A stretch of 64,000 bases of DNA, from positions 15,183,935 through 15,247,934 of the forward strand of contig JAQFVV010012402.1 of the NCBI GenBank assembly GCA_028023455.1, written 5' to 3'. Below, one piece after another: positions 10,540-23,336 of this stretch; positions within the stretch are counted from its first letter, which is position 1; every line of letters begins with the position of its first letter. The position numbers and the translations under genes were made by a program. Under the pieces are notes generated by a model. The model had not been told where the DNA came from and ran no database searches. It saw only the letters and a list, made by a program, of their open reading frames with translations. The DNA is from Epiperipatus broadwayi (taxonomy: Eukaryota; Onychophora; Udeonychophora; Euonychophora; Peripatidae).

Positions 10540-11636
10540 AAAACTGAATTATGGACCTTATTTCGAAACTGAAAAGTTATCTGTCAAGATAGCTGTTAAC
10601 AGTCAAAGATAAAGGGTGTTAAGAATTTGATTGTGGACATAGATGATCTTTTATTTTGATATCTAGCACTACAAAACATTTTCAAGTGAAGGAAAAATGC
10701 ACAAAGTAAAAGAAAAAGTGGGCTTTGTGAAATTAGAAGAAAAAGTGAAAAGACAATGGATTGAAAAGTGGAAGTGTAGCACAAGTGGAGTGAAATTTAT
10801 TACAATTAAAATGTGAAAGAATAGTTTGGAGATTGATGGTATGTCGACAGAATGGCAAAATACTTACTGGACAATATGAAATGTAGATAATTCAGGTTTA
10901 TGCTCTAATAAATTGTCATTGCCATAAAGAAATAACAGATTTTTATATATAATGTACAAAATATTTTTGATCAGATCAAACAACATTTTAAAATTGTTGG
11001 GAGACTTTAATGCTAGAATTAGTAAATGATTAAAAAATGAAAATACTGTGGATAAAATTTGATTATGAAGCACAGTAAAATTGGATTGCATTGCAAGAAT
11101 GGAATGTTCTTAATAGATTTAATACAGTCATTGATTAGTGAAATGTAAGATATTTGTTATTGCAAAATTATTAAGAAAGATAATGTATTAGCTATTAATA
11201 TTTATAAATTTTAGAAATAATCCAATGAATTTAAATTAGAATTTACTAATCATTTTAAAATAATAACAGATTTGATTAAAATCAATAAAAAGATAATGTG
11301 ATATTCTACAAAGAACTGCATAAAAAAGATATTTAGTACAAAAAAGATAATTTTATCTGCAAATTTTCAACTAAGATAAAAATGAAGAAAAAAGCAATAT
11401 GAAATTTGTTTTTAATGAACCAATGAAAAGAATTAAATATCTAGAGTTTTGTAAAATTATATAAAAGAGTTAATAAAAATATAATTATGAATTGGCAAGA
11501 AAAGTTATAGAAAAGAATAAAAAAATCTCTGAAATATAAAACAATATCATGATACTGGATGGAAAATTGTTTTAGCAATAAGAAAATGGATATTATTACA
11601 AAGAGAGATGACACCATGAAATATATAAAAAAGTTC

Positions 11637-11652
11637 TGCAATGATTTATATA
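11637..11652. repeat. 16-bp target-site duplication, left
   Basis: tgcaatgatttatata, identical to 13331-13346. The two copies bracket the nested insertion, and removing the insert with one copy restores the decayed RTE sequence around its FYQELY segment. Confidence 0.8.
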
Positions 11653-13330
11653 ACAGTAGGCAATGCAATGATGCAGTGGCTTCTCCTTTTTCAGAGTTAG
11701 GAATCTCTTAGCCACTATGCCCAAAGAAACCTGTCAGTCATTTTATTTTCCCTTTCCCACCATGTTTTCCCCATATTTCTTCTTTATCCTGCTTCATCTC
11801 ATTTCCACAACATAATCTTTGTCAACTCTAAGGCCTTTATATTTAAATGCCCCTTATCGTTTCCCAAACGCAGCATAAAAACCAGGAACCCACTTTCTGT
11901 ATAATCATTTTGTGTCTATTTATTCTCCCATAACTTCATTATTTGTATTGTAGATGTTTGTAGGCATTTCATTCAAATAACAGATGCCTAATATTTTCTA
12001 TGCCTTTCTTATACAACTTGCAGACTAAATCACCCATATTTTTCCATTTATATATATATTCCCTCATTGTTAAAGATCCTGTTCGAACCTTAAACAGAAA
12101 ACTACTTTCCTTGCTATTATAATAAATTAACTCTCACCCAATATTCTGTTTACTTCCATATATATTTAAACTTTTTACTCTCAATATTAGTTCTCCAGGT
12201 CACCAACTTCCTATTTTTTATTAATGCGCCTATTCTTCTATCCCATTCCTTGCCATTCATAACATAATCATCCCTCCTTTTGTATAAGCATACTGACATA
12301 AAGTCTTTATCCAAATCTTCTGCATACCATACTACCTTTCTCATTCATCTTGTTGTCTGTCCTTTACTCATAATCCAATTAAATACCATTTTGTCTATTC
12401 TCTTATTATCATAAATTTCAATCTACCAAACATTTTCATTTTGCTTTTTGTATCTCTCATATAAAAACTTGACCATCCCATTTCTCCTTGAATTTCCTCC
12501 TTTGCCATCCACATATCTGTATCTAATGCATGTCTTCCACTTCTCTTTACACTTTTTCTTAAGTAATCTACACCCCTTTACTAACACATAACACATCATT
12601 ACCCTAAGTTAACCCTGATACTGTCACTCCTATTCATACAATTCTAGCTATATCATATTTATTATATGAAAACACTGTTAATTTCTTTATCAGTCCCTTT
12701 CTTTTCTTTGCTTCATTTATCAATTTTTTCTCCTATTTATCCAAGCAATTTCTCTGATTACTTAAGATGATTCCCAAATAGTTATATCTATTCACCACAT
12801 TTACTTTTATATCCCCCAATAAAAATTATTTCTCTTCTCTTTCCCCAGCATTTATCATCATTGCTTTTTTATTTTTCTTCAATAAATTTAATCCCCATCT
12901 CTTTACCCGCCATGTCTTCAGCATAACTTCCATGTCTTCCCTACTTTCTGTGCACAATATATCATCAGCAAATATAAGACCAGATAATATATATACTCCC
13001 TTGCCACCTATTAATGGTATATCTACCCCTCTTTCTATTGCTCTCTCCATTTCTCAAACTCTCCATATAGTAGTGCCATCCAGTGCAAACCTTAATCAAT
13101 GGATACAAGAAGGTTTGTGCATAAAATCTCTGTCTAGTGCCTACTCATCCAATATCGCCAGACCAGTTTCTAGCTTGTTACTTTTATTAGAAAGGAGCTT
13201 TGGATAAGTAGGTACTAGATATGGATTTTATGCTTAAACCTTCTCGCATCCATTGATTATTAAAGCTCGCACTGCGTGAGACTACTATTATTTACAGCTT
13301 GTGTAAGCATAGGAAATGGTGATCATGTGA
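11653..13330 (-). mobile_element. nested non-LTR retrotransposon remnant (5'-truncated)
   Basis: A 1678-bp insertion into the older RTE copy, bracketed by an exact 16-bp duplication. The left two thirds are minus-strand LINE sequence. At 12826-13050 the frame includes SGLIFADDILCTES, an RT motif C with FADD, followed by GLNLLKKNKKAMMI. Near 12150-12344 is another open stretch. At 11668-12040 the sequence matches the fragment at 1343-1740. The right end (13075-13330) is a different sequence with an internal inverted repeat, shared with the MITE-like element at 39174-39400. It is heavily mutated and has no intact ORF. Confidence 0.7.
13096..13256. repeat. imperfect inverted repeat
   Basis: The arm at 13096-13145 and the arm at 13207-13256 are reverse complements over about 50 bp with a handful of mismatches. 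They share the words ggtttgtgcataaaatc and ggattttatgcttaaacc. The left arm and spacer also match 39235-39330. This is probably a foldback or MITE-derived segment carried within the nested insert. Confidence 0.7.
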
Positions 13331-13346
13331 TGCAATGATTTATATA
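13331..13346. repeat. 16-bp target-site duplication, right
   Basis: tgcaatgatttatata, identical to 11637-11652. Confidence 0.8.
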
Positions 13347-14699
13347 CTCGTAAAGAACAAATAAATAAAAAAGTAATCACTAAAATGATTACATCTGAAT
13401 TGTCAAGCATTTTAAATAAAAAGAAGAGACATGCAATTAAATCTGTGAAGGAAAATCCTAGGAAATATGAAATTATTACTGGTATTATAAAAGAAGATGA
13501 TTAGGAAATAGAAAAATCGTTGGTAAAGTTATATCCAAATGATTAAATAAAATAAAAAAGAGCATTTTATTGGAATAATACAGTAATAATATTGATATTT
13601 AAGACTATTAAAAAATTACAAACCTACCAGTCTTTTACTAGTTCTATAAAAAAATCTTTACCAAGACAACAGATCTACATTAAATTTTGGACACAAACCA
13701 ATCAATAAAAAAACTGGATTTAAAAGTCTTTTTAGCATAGTAGATCATATCCAAGTACTGATAAAAGTTAGTGAAAGAATCACTATATATGAGGCGCTAT
13801 TATGCTTTTGATTTGTAGATTAGAAAAAGGTATTATTTAAATCTGCAAGCATTTTCACTGAGATAAATGCGTTGGATCATCAAAATATAGATTTGGAATA
13901 TTGTCATATTTTGTAGAATATTAATTAAAATGCAACATCAGTGATTAGATTATATAGTGACACTAAGATTAACACTGAAAAGGATGTATCATAAAGTAAT
14001 CCCATATCTCCAAAATTTTTTACAACTTTACAAGAATTATTTTATGGATTATAGGAAATGTTAAAACAATATCTTTTGTGGGGGAGGGGGGGTAACTTAT
14101 GTTCAATGATTTTTCTCAGAAGACGATAAATTATTGATATCCATAAATTAGAAGAACGTAACAACTACATATACCTTGGTCAGGTTATTAATAGATGAAA
14201 TCATAATAAATGAAATTAATCACAGAATTAAACTTGGATTAAGTACTTTTGGTAAAAATAGCTTAATATTAAAAGGAAATATGCCTACATACTTGAAAAA
14301 GAATATTGTCATAGAAATACTTTACCAGTTTTTATTTATGGCTTTGAGAAAGAAATACAAAAATTTTAAATCACTCAACAAAATACTAAAAGGTGTATGT
14401 TTGAGAGGAACAAAAAATATCAAAAATTAAACACTAGAATGGGAGAACAAACAGGTATTCTTGATATTACTAAAATAAAACTGGGTTAGACATATTGTTA
14501 CAAGAGCTAGAAAAAGTTTTAAAATGAATCCCAAGAGATTGTAAAAGATTTAGGAAGAGACTACATATAAGATGGATGGATAAAAAAAAGCAAATTTGCT
14601 GATATGATGTTGGAGATGAGAGACCATGAATAGGAAAAACTAAAGAAAATTTGACACAGTGTGTCTCAGAAAAAAAAAAAGACTAGTTCTTCTTCCAAG

Positions 14700-15745
14700 C
14701 TACACACAGTACCATTATGCAGCTATATAGTTTAGCTATTCTCCATAAAAATTTTAAAGTATTCACATATCTGGATCATGAGTCTCAATGAAATGTGACA
14801 GTATATTTTAACACATGATGGAACAATGCACTAACATCGGTTTCTTTTAAAATGGGCAAGCACTATACAGCAATGAAGCTATGAAACACAATAAGAGAAT
14901 CAAGCGTTGCAAGATTTCATGATAGCAGAAAGAACATTAAAGATAATCCATAGCCAGGAACAGCAAAAAGAAGTGGAAACAAAAAAAAAAAAAATGTGTA
15001 AAAAGCTACTGAAATTCTTTGAACTGATTACTGTATCAAATTCATTGGAAAACTCACTGATATTCTTAAAGCTACTGTCCAAAGATTTTAAAAAAAAGAT
15101 GTATGCATACTTTGTGCCTGAAATTATTAGCAGATGATTAAAAAGATATCAGGGTGGGGCATACAGTCATGCAAAAAAACTGCAATAACAGATCTAGAAT
15201 TCTTCTTAGAAATCATAAAGGATAATGTTCTCAATATAAACTACCAACTAATTTCCAATATAAAATGGAAATCTCTAGGAGAAAGAAAACGAAAAAATTG
15301 CAAATGTAAAAGATCCAATCCATCATGAATACATTCTTAAAGATCAGATGGTAAAAGTTAACTATTATTTAGGTGTTTTGAATTGTTTGTAGACCAAAAT
15401 TTTAAGCAAAATGATTTGAATACCATAAGATTCTTGGACATTGTTGCATAATGTTGGCCAAGACTGCATAATTTTTTTGACCAAAAAAAAAAAAAAAAAG
15501 CATTCTCATGCTTGACCTCCTGCCCTAATCAGTTGATTTAGCCCTTACATTTCTGGCCACTTCCAAAATTAAAATTGTCCATAAAAGAAGTATGTCACAG
15601 TTCAATTCAGGACATCTAGAAGCTTATAATAAAGCTTATGTAGATAATTCTGTTGGAGGATTTCAATGTCTGATTCAAACAGTTTTATGATACTTTCCAG
15701 CAGTATATTGAGTCACAAGAAGACTATTTCAAATAATCAATAATA
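14700..15745 (+). pseudogene. decayed mariner-type transposase
   Basis: Piecewise translation gives the order of a mariner transposase. An N-terminal helix-turn-helix remnant ending VARFHDSRK lies at about 14795-14945. Next are SKDFKKKMYAYFVPEII (15078-15128), corresponding to the end of the second DNA-binding part, and then IHHEYILKDQMVKVNYYLGV at about 15320-15378, the catalytic-core strand region. A stretch near 15440-15590 looks like the HDNA and PKLKLS segments, and the C-terminus is YIESQEDYF near 15705. Stops and frameshifts are scattered throughout. The first part (14700-14945) is related to the MITE at 45488-45852. It is non-functional. Confidence 0.65.
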
Positions 15746-16925
15746 AAAATACAATATAAATAATGCCTTGTATTTTATTTCACATCATCTTTTCATTGGG
15801 ACACATTAAATATACTGATGGTACCACATACAGTTGAACCTAAAAAATCTGAAGACTCATTAATTAAGAATAATGGATGAAAAAAAATGAAAGTACAATA
15901 CATTAAAAAAAGATAACATAATGAAACAGTGTTTGCTTAAAAGTTTGTGATGATGGCATTTTAATTATATATATACACACACACATATATATATATTGGA
16001 TAGAATATTAATGTTGCACTTATATATTTATAAGTATAACATGAAAGAATGTTTGCAAACCCTGAAGAAATAGATAAAAATTATAAATATTGTCTTATTT
16101 GATGATTTAGAATCCATTGGTGCTTGGCAGAATTACAAAAGTATCGTATATTAAATTTGTTGTCCAAAAAAAGATTGGATTAATTGACAACAAAAAAACT
16201 ATAATCAAATAATAACAATTGAACATTGTTGATGATAATTTGGCACTTTTTAAAAAATCATTTTTTTGAAATTCAACACAAATATCAAAACTTCTAGGAC
16301 ATAATTTTTATTCTTTATACATAGAAAGTCAAAGGGTGGGAAAAAAGATGCAGATATCTTTGAAATCTATTTTTGGTTATGATGTTGGAAAAATATCATG
16401 GATAAAAGAAAAAATTAATTACAGCTCAGTAAGAATAATTTTCACTGGAAGTGAAAGACTTTTTTTTTTTTGTTTTATATAATAATTCCCATAATTAAAA
16501 AAAAAAGAACATAATATTTGGAAAGTTAAAGTCAGCAAAACAATGAACAATTTACTGAGAAATCTGAAAATTCCAATATTTTGCTAATATAAGAACTAAG
16601 CAATGTTTTTTCATTCAATCAATACCTACAGAATTTCTATAAAAATTAACTTAATATGAGAAATAAAATCTAGAAAAATTATCATTAACAAAAAATTAAA
16701 GATCAAATTATAATATATTAATCACATTATAAGCTTCCAAGATAGTAAAATGATATGAGGGATTTTTTTTTTTTGAATTGGATGTAAAATTTAACAAAAA
16801 AATTCAAACTAACATTTCATAGCAAATGTTAAATACAAATATTTATAAATTATGTATAAAAAACAAACCTTTAATAATAACACAAAAATAATGATCTGCA
16901 AATAAAAATGAACAGTTTTACAAGA
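15746..16925. other. AT-rich intron sequence
   Basis: No gene-like signal. It includes a mixed TA/CA microsatellite near 15968-15995 and several homopolymer runs. Confidence 0.6.
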
Positions 16926-17260
16926 GTCTTATGATTTTGTGACTAGTATATTTGCCTGCCATGTGAAAGACCTAATATTCAAACCTGGGCCAGATAAATA
17001 TTAAAATATTTTTCAGGCCGCAAACTGATTTAGAAGTTTTATTTCATAGTAATCAGACCGTAATCAATCCAATTAACTACCAATATTAGTCAGTAAAGAG
17101 TTATCTAACGATTATTAAATAGGGAGTAAAGTTTCCAGCTTAATCTGAATTAATTAGTTGAAGATTGCTATATTGATTGAAAAAATAAAATATGACTGTA
17201 TATAGCTGTCATTACTGGCCATAGGAAGTATCATACTTTAATAGCCAAGGAGGCCATGAT
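16926..17260 (+). mobile_element. decayed tRNA-derived SINE
   Basis: The stretch near 16935-16995 reads like a tRNA-type head: tgactagtatatttgcctgc resembles the anticodon-arm region and attcaaacctgg resembles a B box. A longer AT-rich body follows. A similar piece, including the tail after the B box, recurs near 44725-44785. There is no intact tRNA gene structure. Confidence 0.45.
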
Positions 17261-17939
17261 TTACTTTTACCTTTTAAAGCTTCACACAACAATTACAATT
17301 AAGTGCAGTAAATAGAATAACTAGGACTTTCAATATTGTTTTTTTTTAAAAAAAAATATTTTAACAATATATAATTTATAACTTCAATTATTTTAAAAAA
17401 TATCAGCATTTTTTTTTTTTCATAATTAAGTGTTAGTTACACTCATACTAATAAAATATTCTTCAGCAATGCTCAAGAACTTAAGGGCAATTTATAATTT
17501 AAATGTATTTTTATAAAATTAAAATATTAAGTAAAATTAAATCATATGATCTGTACCAATAGAAACATGACACTTTACTTATAAGGGTTGTTATATTACA
17601 ATCTATTTTGCTTACATTGTATGCATCAAGAATCCAGATTAAATAAGAATCTTTATTCATTAGCTAATAAAAGCTACAAATCCGTAAGCCAACTAGTAAC
17701 TAAATGACTAATTAGAATAAGTACGAATCTGAAACCTGAAAGAACAATCTTGAAATTGATTCAACCTGAAAAAAAAAATCCAAGTTTTGTATGAATTCAA
17801 ATCTCAAATGATAGGCTTATTTATTTACGTAAGGGTTTATCAAAAATGATTTAAAAACAATTTCTAAAATAAAACATTTATATTGTAGATTATTCTAGAA
17901 ATTTACTAATTAAAATTAAGCAAATACTTAGAAACATAC
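17261..17939 (-). other. ADSS intron sequence near the donor of exon 17940
   Basis: AT-rich with poly-T and poly-A runs. No further feature was seen. Confidence 0.6.
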
Positions 17940-18094
17940 ATTTTTTTGTTCAGTAGGAAAAACTCCATCGCCAACTCTTGTAGTATAAGCTTTAACCACA
18001 CCTATCACATCTCCCACTGCATTTGGAGGAACACCTAAACCCGTACAAACACCACCTACACTGCAATTTGAGGAAGTCACATATGGATAGGTAC
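17940..18094 (-). CDS. ADSS: adenylosuccinate synthetase, internal exon
   Basis: A 155-bp exon between acceptor AG (18095-18096) and donor GTATGT (17934-17939), read on the minus strand. It encodes [20 protein letters not shown], then [19 protein letters not shown]. These are hallmark ADSS segments. The TSSN..GG..TG stretch lies in the substrate pocket, and [10 protein letters not shown] carries the conserved Arg that contacts IMP across the dimer. It starts with the last two bases of a Gly codon begun in the exon at 21344 and ends on a codon boundary after an Asn, in phase with the exon at 6204. Where vertebrate proteins have RVGIGAF this one has RVGDGVF. Confidence 0.96.
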
Positions 18095-20127
18095 CTGCAA
18101 ACAAACATATATATATATATATACACATACGCATATTGAAAATATAATTATTTATTATACAAATACATTTATGTAATATAAATTATTATATAAAAAATGT
18201 CTATTGCTTGATATAATATTTAAAACATCAAAATGGAAGATTGAGTTTTAATCCAGATATCTTTAGTTTTTGACTACATCATTTTACACCAATGTGCTAA
18301 TCTGTGTAGAGCAAATTTTTTATTGAACTGTAATTTTACATATTCAACAACTACTTTAAAACACCTTTAGGGTAATAAACATTTGATTAAATTTGTTAAT
18401 CATTAACAATTTTCAAATTTCACAGATATAATTTTACCTATCTTTTTTCAGAGATTTAACATATATGTAGAATCAGAAAAAAATTATTTTTGGTATTATT
18501 TTTTTTTTGGACCATCATTAACAATAAGTTCAACTTCCATTTGAGTTTGCTCACTATTTTTTCTCCAATTTTACCTACATATGCAAGAAAACTGAGTAAA
18601 TGAAAGCTGGCTCCGTGTTATTTTTTAATGCCATTAGGGTTTAATCATCATTCGCTGAAAATATATGCCAAAATAGTCATAACTTTTGTTTTATAATTTT
18701 TCTAATAAAATTTGTCTCCAATACACATTTTTGTATAATTTATCATTGGAAACTTTTTTGCACAACAGAAAGAGAAATTAATCATGTTCATGTACAGAAG
18801 CCTTCAAAAAGAAAATCCAATTGGAAAATAGGAATCCATGGTCAAAGGTATTTTTTTGTGTGTGTGAATACTAGTTTCATTTATAGTAAAAAAATATATA
18901 TATATTTTTTGCTGTTGTTGTAAGAATGAATTTTAAACATTTTCATCAAGTTAATATTTTTAAATTGTGAAACTTTTTTTAAAAAAAAATCCAGTCCATT
19001 TTCTCTTCAAAATTACGAAAGTTTTTTTCTTAGAAGATTTAATTTTTTTTCTAAATATGATTCTCTTTTCTTTCATTTTCCCTCCTAAAAACTTACAAAA
19101 GATTAATTAAGCTAAATCAAAGATTGTTATCTATGATTTTGAAAATGTTGTTTTTCCAACTCTTGGTTATTTTTAAAAAATAACATAATTAATTAAAAGT
19201 TAATTTATGAATAGAAATCAACTGACTGATCATAATTTTTACGAAAATACTTTTTTGATGAAATGAATTTAAAATTTCATACTATCATGGCAAATTCTTT
19301 TATTTATTGTTAATCAATTGGTTATTAAATAGTAGTCTTAAAATATTTTTTAATCTTTATTCCTTACAACTCCTGTTACATAAATTGCAATGTGTGTGAT
19401 TTTATTTTTCATTACAGTTTAGTGTTCTAGGATTTTTTTTAAATGATCCCAATAAAACTATTTACATATAGTAGGGTAAATCTAGAAATTATTTAAAGTG
19501 ATTTATAATAAGCTGCTTTATTTATTTATATCTTGCTCACAGTAATAGTTGATTTGTGCATAAGTTATATGGAAAAGGGATTTATGTTTAGTCTTATGGA
19601 CATCCAGTTGATGATTTCATTACTTCTCTAATTCTGGTTGGCATAAAGAGATATCCTTTAAAGTCCGTGCACTACATTGCATTTTATTTATTATTTCTTT
19701 AGAAATTTAGTTTATAGTTGGCCAGTACATTAATGGTACTATGTGGCCAGAGTATTGATGATAGTCAGGATGTTTTTAGTATCTCAGCATTCTTTGAATT
19801 ATTGTTGTATTTTGATGAAGTAGCACCTAAGTATGTGCATTTAGATAATTATTGTTTGTATTCCTGCCCAAATTTGGCAGTGATTAAATAATTAGCCTGG
19901 TCTACAGTGGCCCACTTTCAAATAGTCACAAGATTGACTGTTGATTTATTTTTTATTGTTGATCATTTACGATCATGAATGATTATTATTTTTGTATAAT
20001 GCTGGTGAACTTATCGTTAATTCTGTTGCAGATCTCTTATGTTCATTTCTTTTATATTTAATTTTATATTTTGTTTATTTGGGAATGATGAAGGTTTTCC
20101 CATCTCCTCATAATTCAGTCCTAATGT
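18095..20127 (-). other. ADSS intron, with a possible decayed LTR-like stretch
   Basis: The first part is low-complexity. From about 19500 the sequence is less simple and leads into repeats of a tgttaca word at 20134 onward. That could be the remains of an LTR, but no protein domain, matching second LTR or flanking duplication was found. Confidence 0.3.
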
Positions 20128-20345
20128 GATGCACTGTTACAAATGGCTATCCAATTGTGATACATAATAATCTCAAATTCTCTCTTTATTAATCACCTAT
20201 TATCCGTACACAGTTACAATTATCACCCTACTTGTGGGACCATTATTTTCCATACTGTTACAATTGGCGACCTAATTGCGAGACCTTATAACAAGATTCT
20301 CTTTTATTAATCTTATTTTCCATACTGTTACAATATATATATATG
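20128..20345. repeat. degenerate tandem repeats around a 'tgttacaattggcgacc' word
   Basis: Similar blocks start at about 20134, 20211, 20255 and 20325. Each contains (c)tgttacaa followed by a degenerate tggcgacc or tatcaccc and an attgtga or cttgtgg word. Between them the phrase ttattttccata recurs. The combination TTACA then TTGGCGACC resembles an LTR end followed by a tRNA primer-binding site, but here it is repeated and decayed. Confidence 0.4.
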
Positions 20346-21343
20346 CACTAACAATTAGCTAACTTAATAATATTAATAGCTTTTTTGCTATTTTTTTTGT
20401 AGGATAGTTGGAGAAATATATATTAATAATTAAAATTATCATAAATTCACAAATCTATTAGACTAGCAAAAGAAAATAAACTCTAAAACACAACCAATGG
20501 TTTCACTACTACAAGCAGATTTCTCAAGTGTAAAAGAGTACATGGTTAATATATTTTTGATGACTACCTTTAGGCTTTTAATGTGTATATATAATATATA
20601 TAATACACCGAGATTAATACTCATGCAATTCATACAATAGGTAATTGCAATAATCTCTAATCACATCATAAGACTATAATTTTTATAAGAAAAGATCAGA
20701 CTGTCTTCTCTCGTTACCTCATTTTCTTATATAGAGTTATCTGAAACATATAAGCTAAAAAGAATGCATATTAAATCAATCACACAATTTATTTTGAATA
20801 TATTTTAAAATGACTAATATTACTAATTGACATGCCTGAGAATTTTCTCGATTTAAATATTGTCAGCACTAATTCAAACAATGAAATTAAGTAATATATA
20901 TATATTCACAGAGGCACATCAAATCTTTCAAACATTCATTAGTACTAGGGAAAAAAACCTAATTGGAACTATTTTTATGCATGAGAAAATCTAAAAGAAT
21001 ATTTGGCATCATTTATATGTAAAAATATTTGTGGCAATATATACACATATTGTTCAACAGACTTCTGTGGACAACCAACTCTCTCCACATTTAGATTGTT
21101 ACTCAAAATTTTTCCATTGCTACAAAGATTTTAATTTTTAATGCATTTTAAAGTTTGTTCATTATTATTTCATATGCATTTTGAAGAATAATGTTTGCGA
21201 AAAAAATTTGAAATTTTTTAAAGCAGTTTTTTATCATTAACATTTATAAGTAAACATGAACTTAAAAAAAAAAAACTAGTGGAAAACTGTTGAATCATAA
21301 AATAAAATACAAAATAATAAACCATTTTCTTGAATTATATTAC
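20346..21343 (-). other. ADSS intron sequence, nothing recognised
   Basis: AT-rich with TA microsatellites (for example near 20896) and no coding signal. Confidence 0.6.
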
Positions 21344-21470
21344 CGAAGTCAATGTCCAGCATTGCAGCATTGGCACCTTCCACAATAATTTTTTTGTTAT
21401 TAATTTTTAAAGATTCATTTAAATAATAAACTGTGTCTGTTACTAAAGGCCGCACACGTTCGGCATAAAC
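21344..21470 (-). CDS. ADSS: adenylosuccinate synthetase, internal exon
   Basis: A 127-bp exon, minus strand, between acceptor AG (21471-21472) and donor GTAATA (21338-21343). It encodes [20 protein letters not shown], then [29 protein letters not shown] is one of the best conserved blocks of ADSS and is involved in IMP binding. It begins on a codon boundary, directly after the exon at 25704, and ends one base into the Gly codon completed at 18094. Confidence 0.95.
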
Positions 21471-22239
21471 CTGGAAAAAATAAACAAATAAATAAATTTC
21501 TGCATATCTTCACATCCTAAGTTATTTTTAAATTCTAAACTAATCAAATCTACTATTTCATAAAATATATGCATAGTAAGAGAGAGATTAGTTCTTGACA
21601 TTCCAGTAGCTATGAATATGAGAGTATGAATCCTCCCGAAAGCGCTCAGCTTACTAAATTGTAGAATATCATTTATTTTATTTACTGTTATCAGCTTCAT
21701 TATCTGTGCGCAAAGCACATATATATATATTAGAGATTAATATGGAAGATTTTACACTAAATGATAATTCAAGATTTGTTATAAGCTTAGAAAAGGAATA
21801 TGGCAAACCTGAAAGATCTGATTAGCTACTAATATTTATCGGTCATATTTGTCTATTAAATTAATATATTCATATCATATTTCTGTTCTACTTGGTATTA
21901 TTATGGGAATATTAATTATTCTCACTTATTATAAAATATGAATATTGAACAATTCATGAATTTAATACTTTATATGTAAACAATTAATTTTTAATGCATT
22001 CAATTTCCTAAATCGAAGTGGTTGTAATTAAGATGTGTAAACAGAAAAGTTTGTGACGATATTTAGATGTTTAACGTCTAAAGCTCATTTCACAAAAAAG
22101 TTGAAATACATGTATGTATAAGGAAAGCAACTGAAAGATTTTTCACTGAATGACAATGTTCAAGATTTATTACAAGTTTGGAAGCATATATAGCAAATCT
22201 GAAAAAATTGATTGCTTAATATGTATGTAAATATATAAA
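21471..22239 (-). other. ADSS intron sequence
   Basis: No feature recognised apart from low-complexity runs. Confidence 0.55.
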
Positions 22240-22530
22240 AAATAAACAGCCTTTAATAAATTCACTGCAAGATAAAGGCAATATCAACAGATCTGCAAAA
22301 AAGAACTATAAAACCAAGACATTGGTCCCCAAGTTTATCAATTTCTGGTTAATGAGCAGTTTTCTTTGTTTTAACTGTTAGCTAAGAATAGCTTTATATA
22401 CATTTATTGAGCAATGGTGAATTGTTATGTTGATTAATGTCCAGCTTTTTGAAAAAAAAGAAAAAATTGTATCCAATGGAAATCTGAAGAAAGGTCCCCA
22501 AGTCAGCCTTCATTTAAATTCTGGTCTAAC
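22240..22530 (-). mobile_element. dispersed repeat sharing a 3'-end word with the RTE element (SINE candidate)
   Basis: The segment attcactgcaagataaagg near 22259 resembles the complement of the last bases of the RTE element at 1954 (aatccactgcaggatgaagg). Downstream words such as tgttagctaagaatagct (22376) and the gaaatctgaa block (22480) recur in similar order near 10290, 38860-38990 and 49595-49800. A short non-coding family with an RTE-like tail would fit a SINE mobilised by RTE enzymes, which is an inference. Confidence 0.4.
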
Positions 22531-23336
22531 TATACTGTGAGGTCCTTCATTATTTAATCAAATACTAAAAAAGATTTTGCACTACAAAAAAAAAAAAAAA
22601 AAAAATTATAATGGTAACCATTTCCATTAAGACATGTTAGAATTGGAACGAAGTACCAAACTGCCCAATCATCCGTAAAAAACTATCATAGGTAGAAATT
22701 TAAAAAAAGACTAACAGATAAAAACTAAAAACACATATTAAAAAGAAAATTTCAACAATCATGCTCCCTCATTCTATAATTTTAAGACGATTAAATCATT
22801 TTTTATAATTTAGATGAAGTGAAAAAATTAGTAACTTCAAAATAGTATCTATAAAAATTATAATAGCATGAATAAAATGATCTATTAATATGAATATTGA
22901 AAAAATGAGGTTTACAAAAAAAGACAAATAGAAAAATTATAAGAAACTCACATAGAATGCAATCAACAAGATAAAAAAAAAATGTACAAAATTTTATATA
23001 TATATTTTTTTGTTAATAATTAAGAAGAATCATGTGATGCTTTTAGTATATGTTATTCTTTTTTTAAAAGCCCCTAAATAATAAAAATCTACAAAGATTT
23101 ACATTTAATCTCGGAAATGATTTGTTATACAATCTTTAAAAAAATTAAAATATGCTGAAAAATTGCTACTTAATTATAAATATTATATTAAAACTATATA
23201 CAAATATTATTTAGCATAATCCAGTGGCCAATTTATGTTATCAAGTGAAAATAAAAGCCAAAAATTCACCAAAAAAAACCATAATAGAATATATATCTGA
23301 ATACAAGTATAATGTATATATTGAACTTGTAGATGT
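22531..23336. other. AT-rich intron sequence
   Basis: Contains a long poly-A run near 22586. No gene or clear repeat was seen. Confidence 0.6.

Larger units (their letters stand above)
10540..14665 (+). pseudogene. decayed RTE-element copy, split by a nested insertion
   Basis: Translation in shifting frames follows the intact minus-strand element at 1954-5210, but in plus orientation. Near 10718-10750 it matches the GLCEVRRK block. Near 10880-11040 it matches the QVYAP and GDFNAR region. Near 13600-14000 it matches the NYRPIS, DYEKAFD and GVRQGD region. Near 14170-14300 it matches YLGQVIN and KLGWSAFGRN. Many stops and frameshifts show long decay. The copy is interrupted at 11653-13330 by another element. 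It ends near 14665, just before a poly-A run. It is transposon sequence inside the large ADSS intron. Confidence 0.8.

Noticed and set aside
11653-13330. Treating 10540-14665 as one continuous element
   Set aside because: The opposite-strand RT motif and the exact 16-bp duplication show a separate nested insertion.
17928-18134. Minus-strand frame as a 68-residue protein with its own ATG
   Set aside because: The ATG lies in the intron upstream of a clear AG acceptor; only the ADSS exon part is coding.
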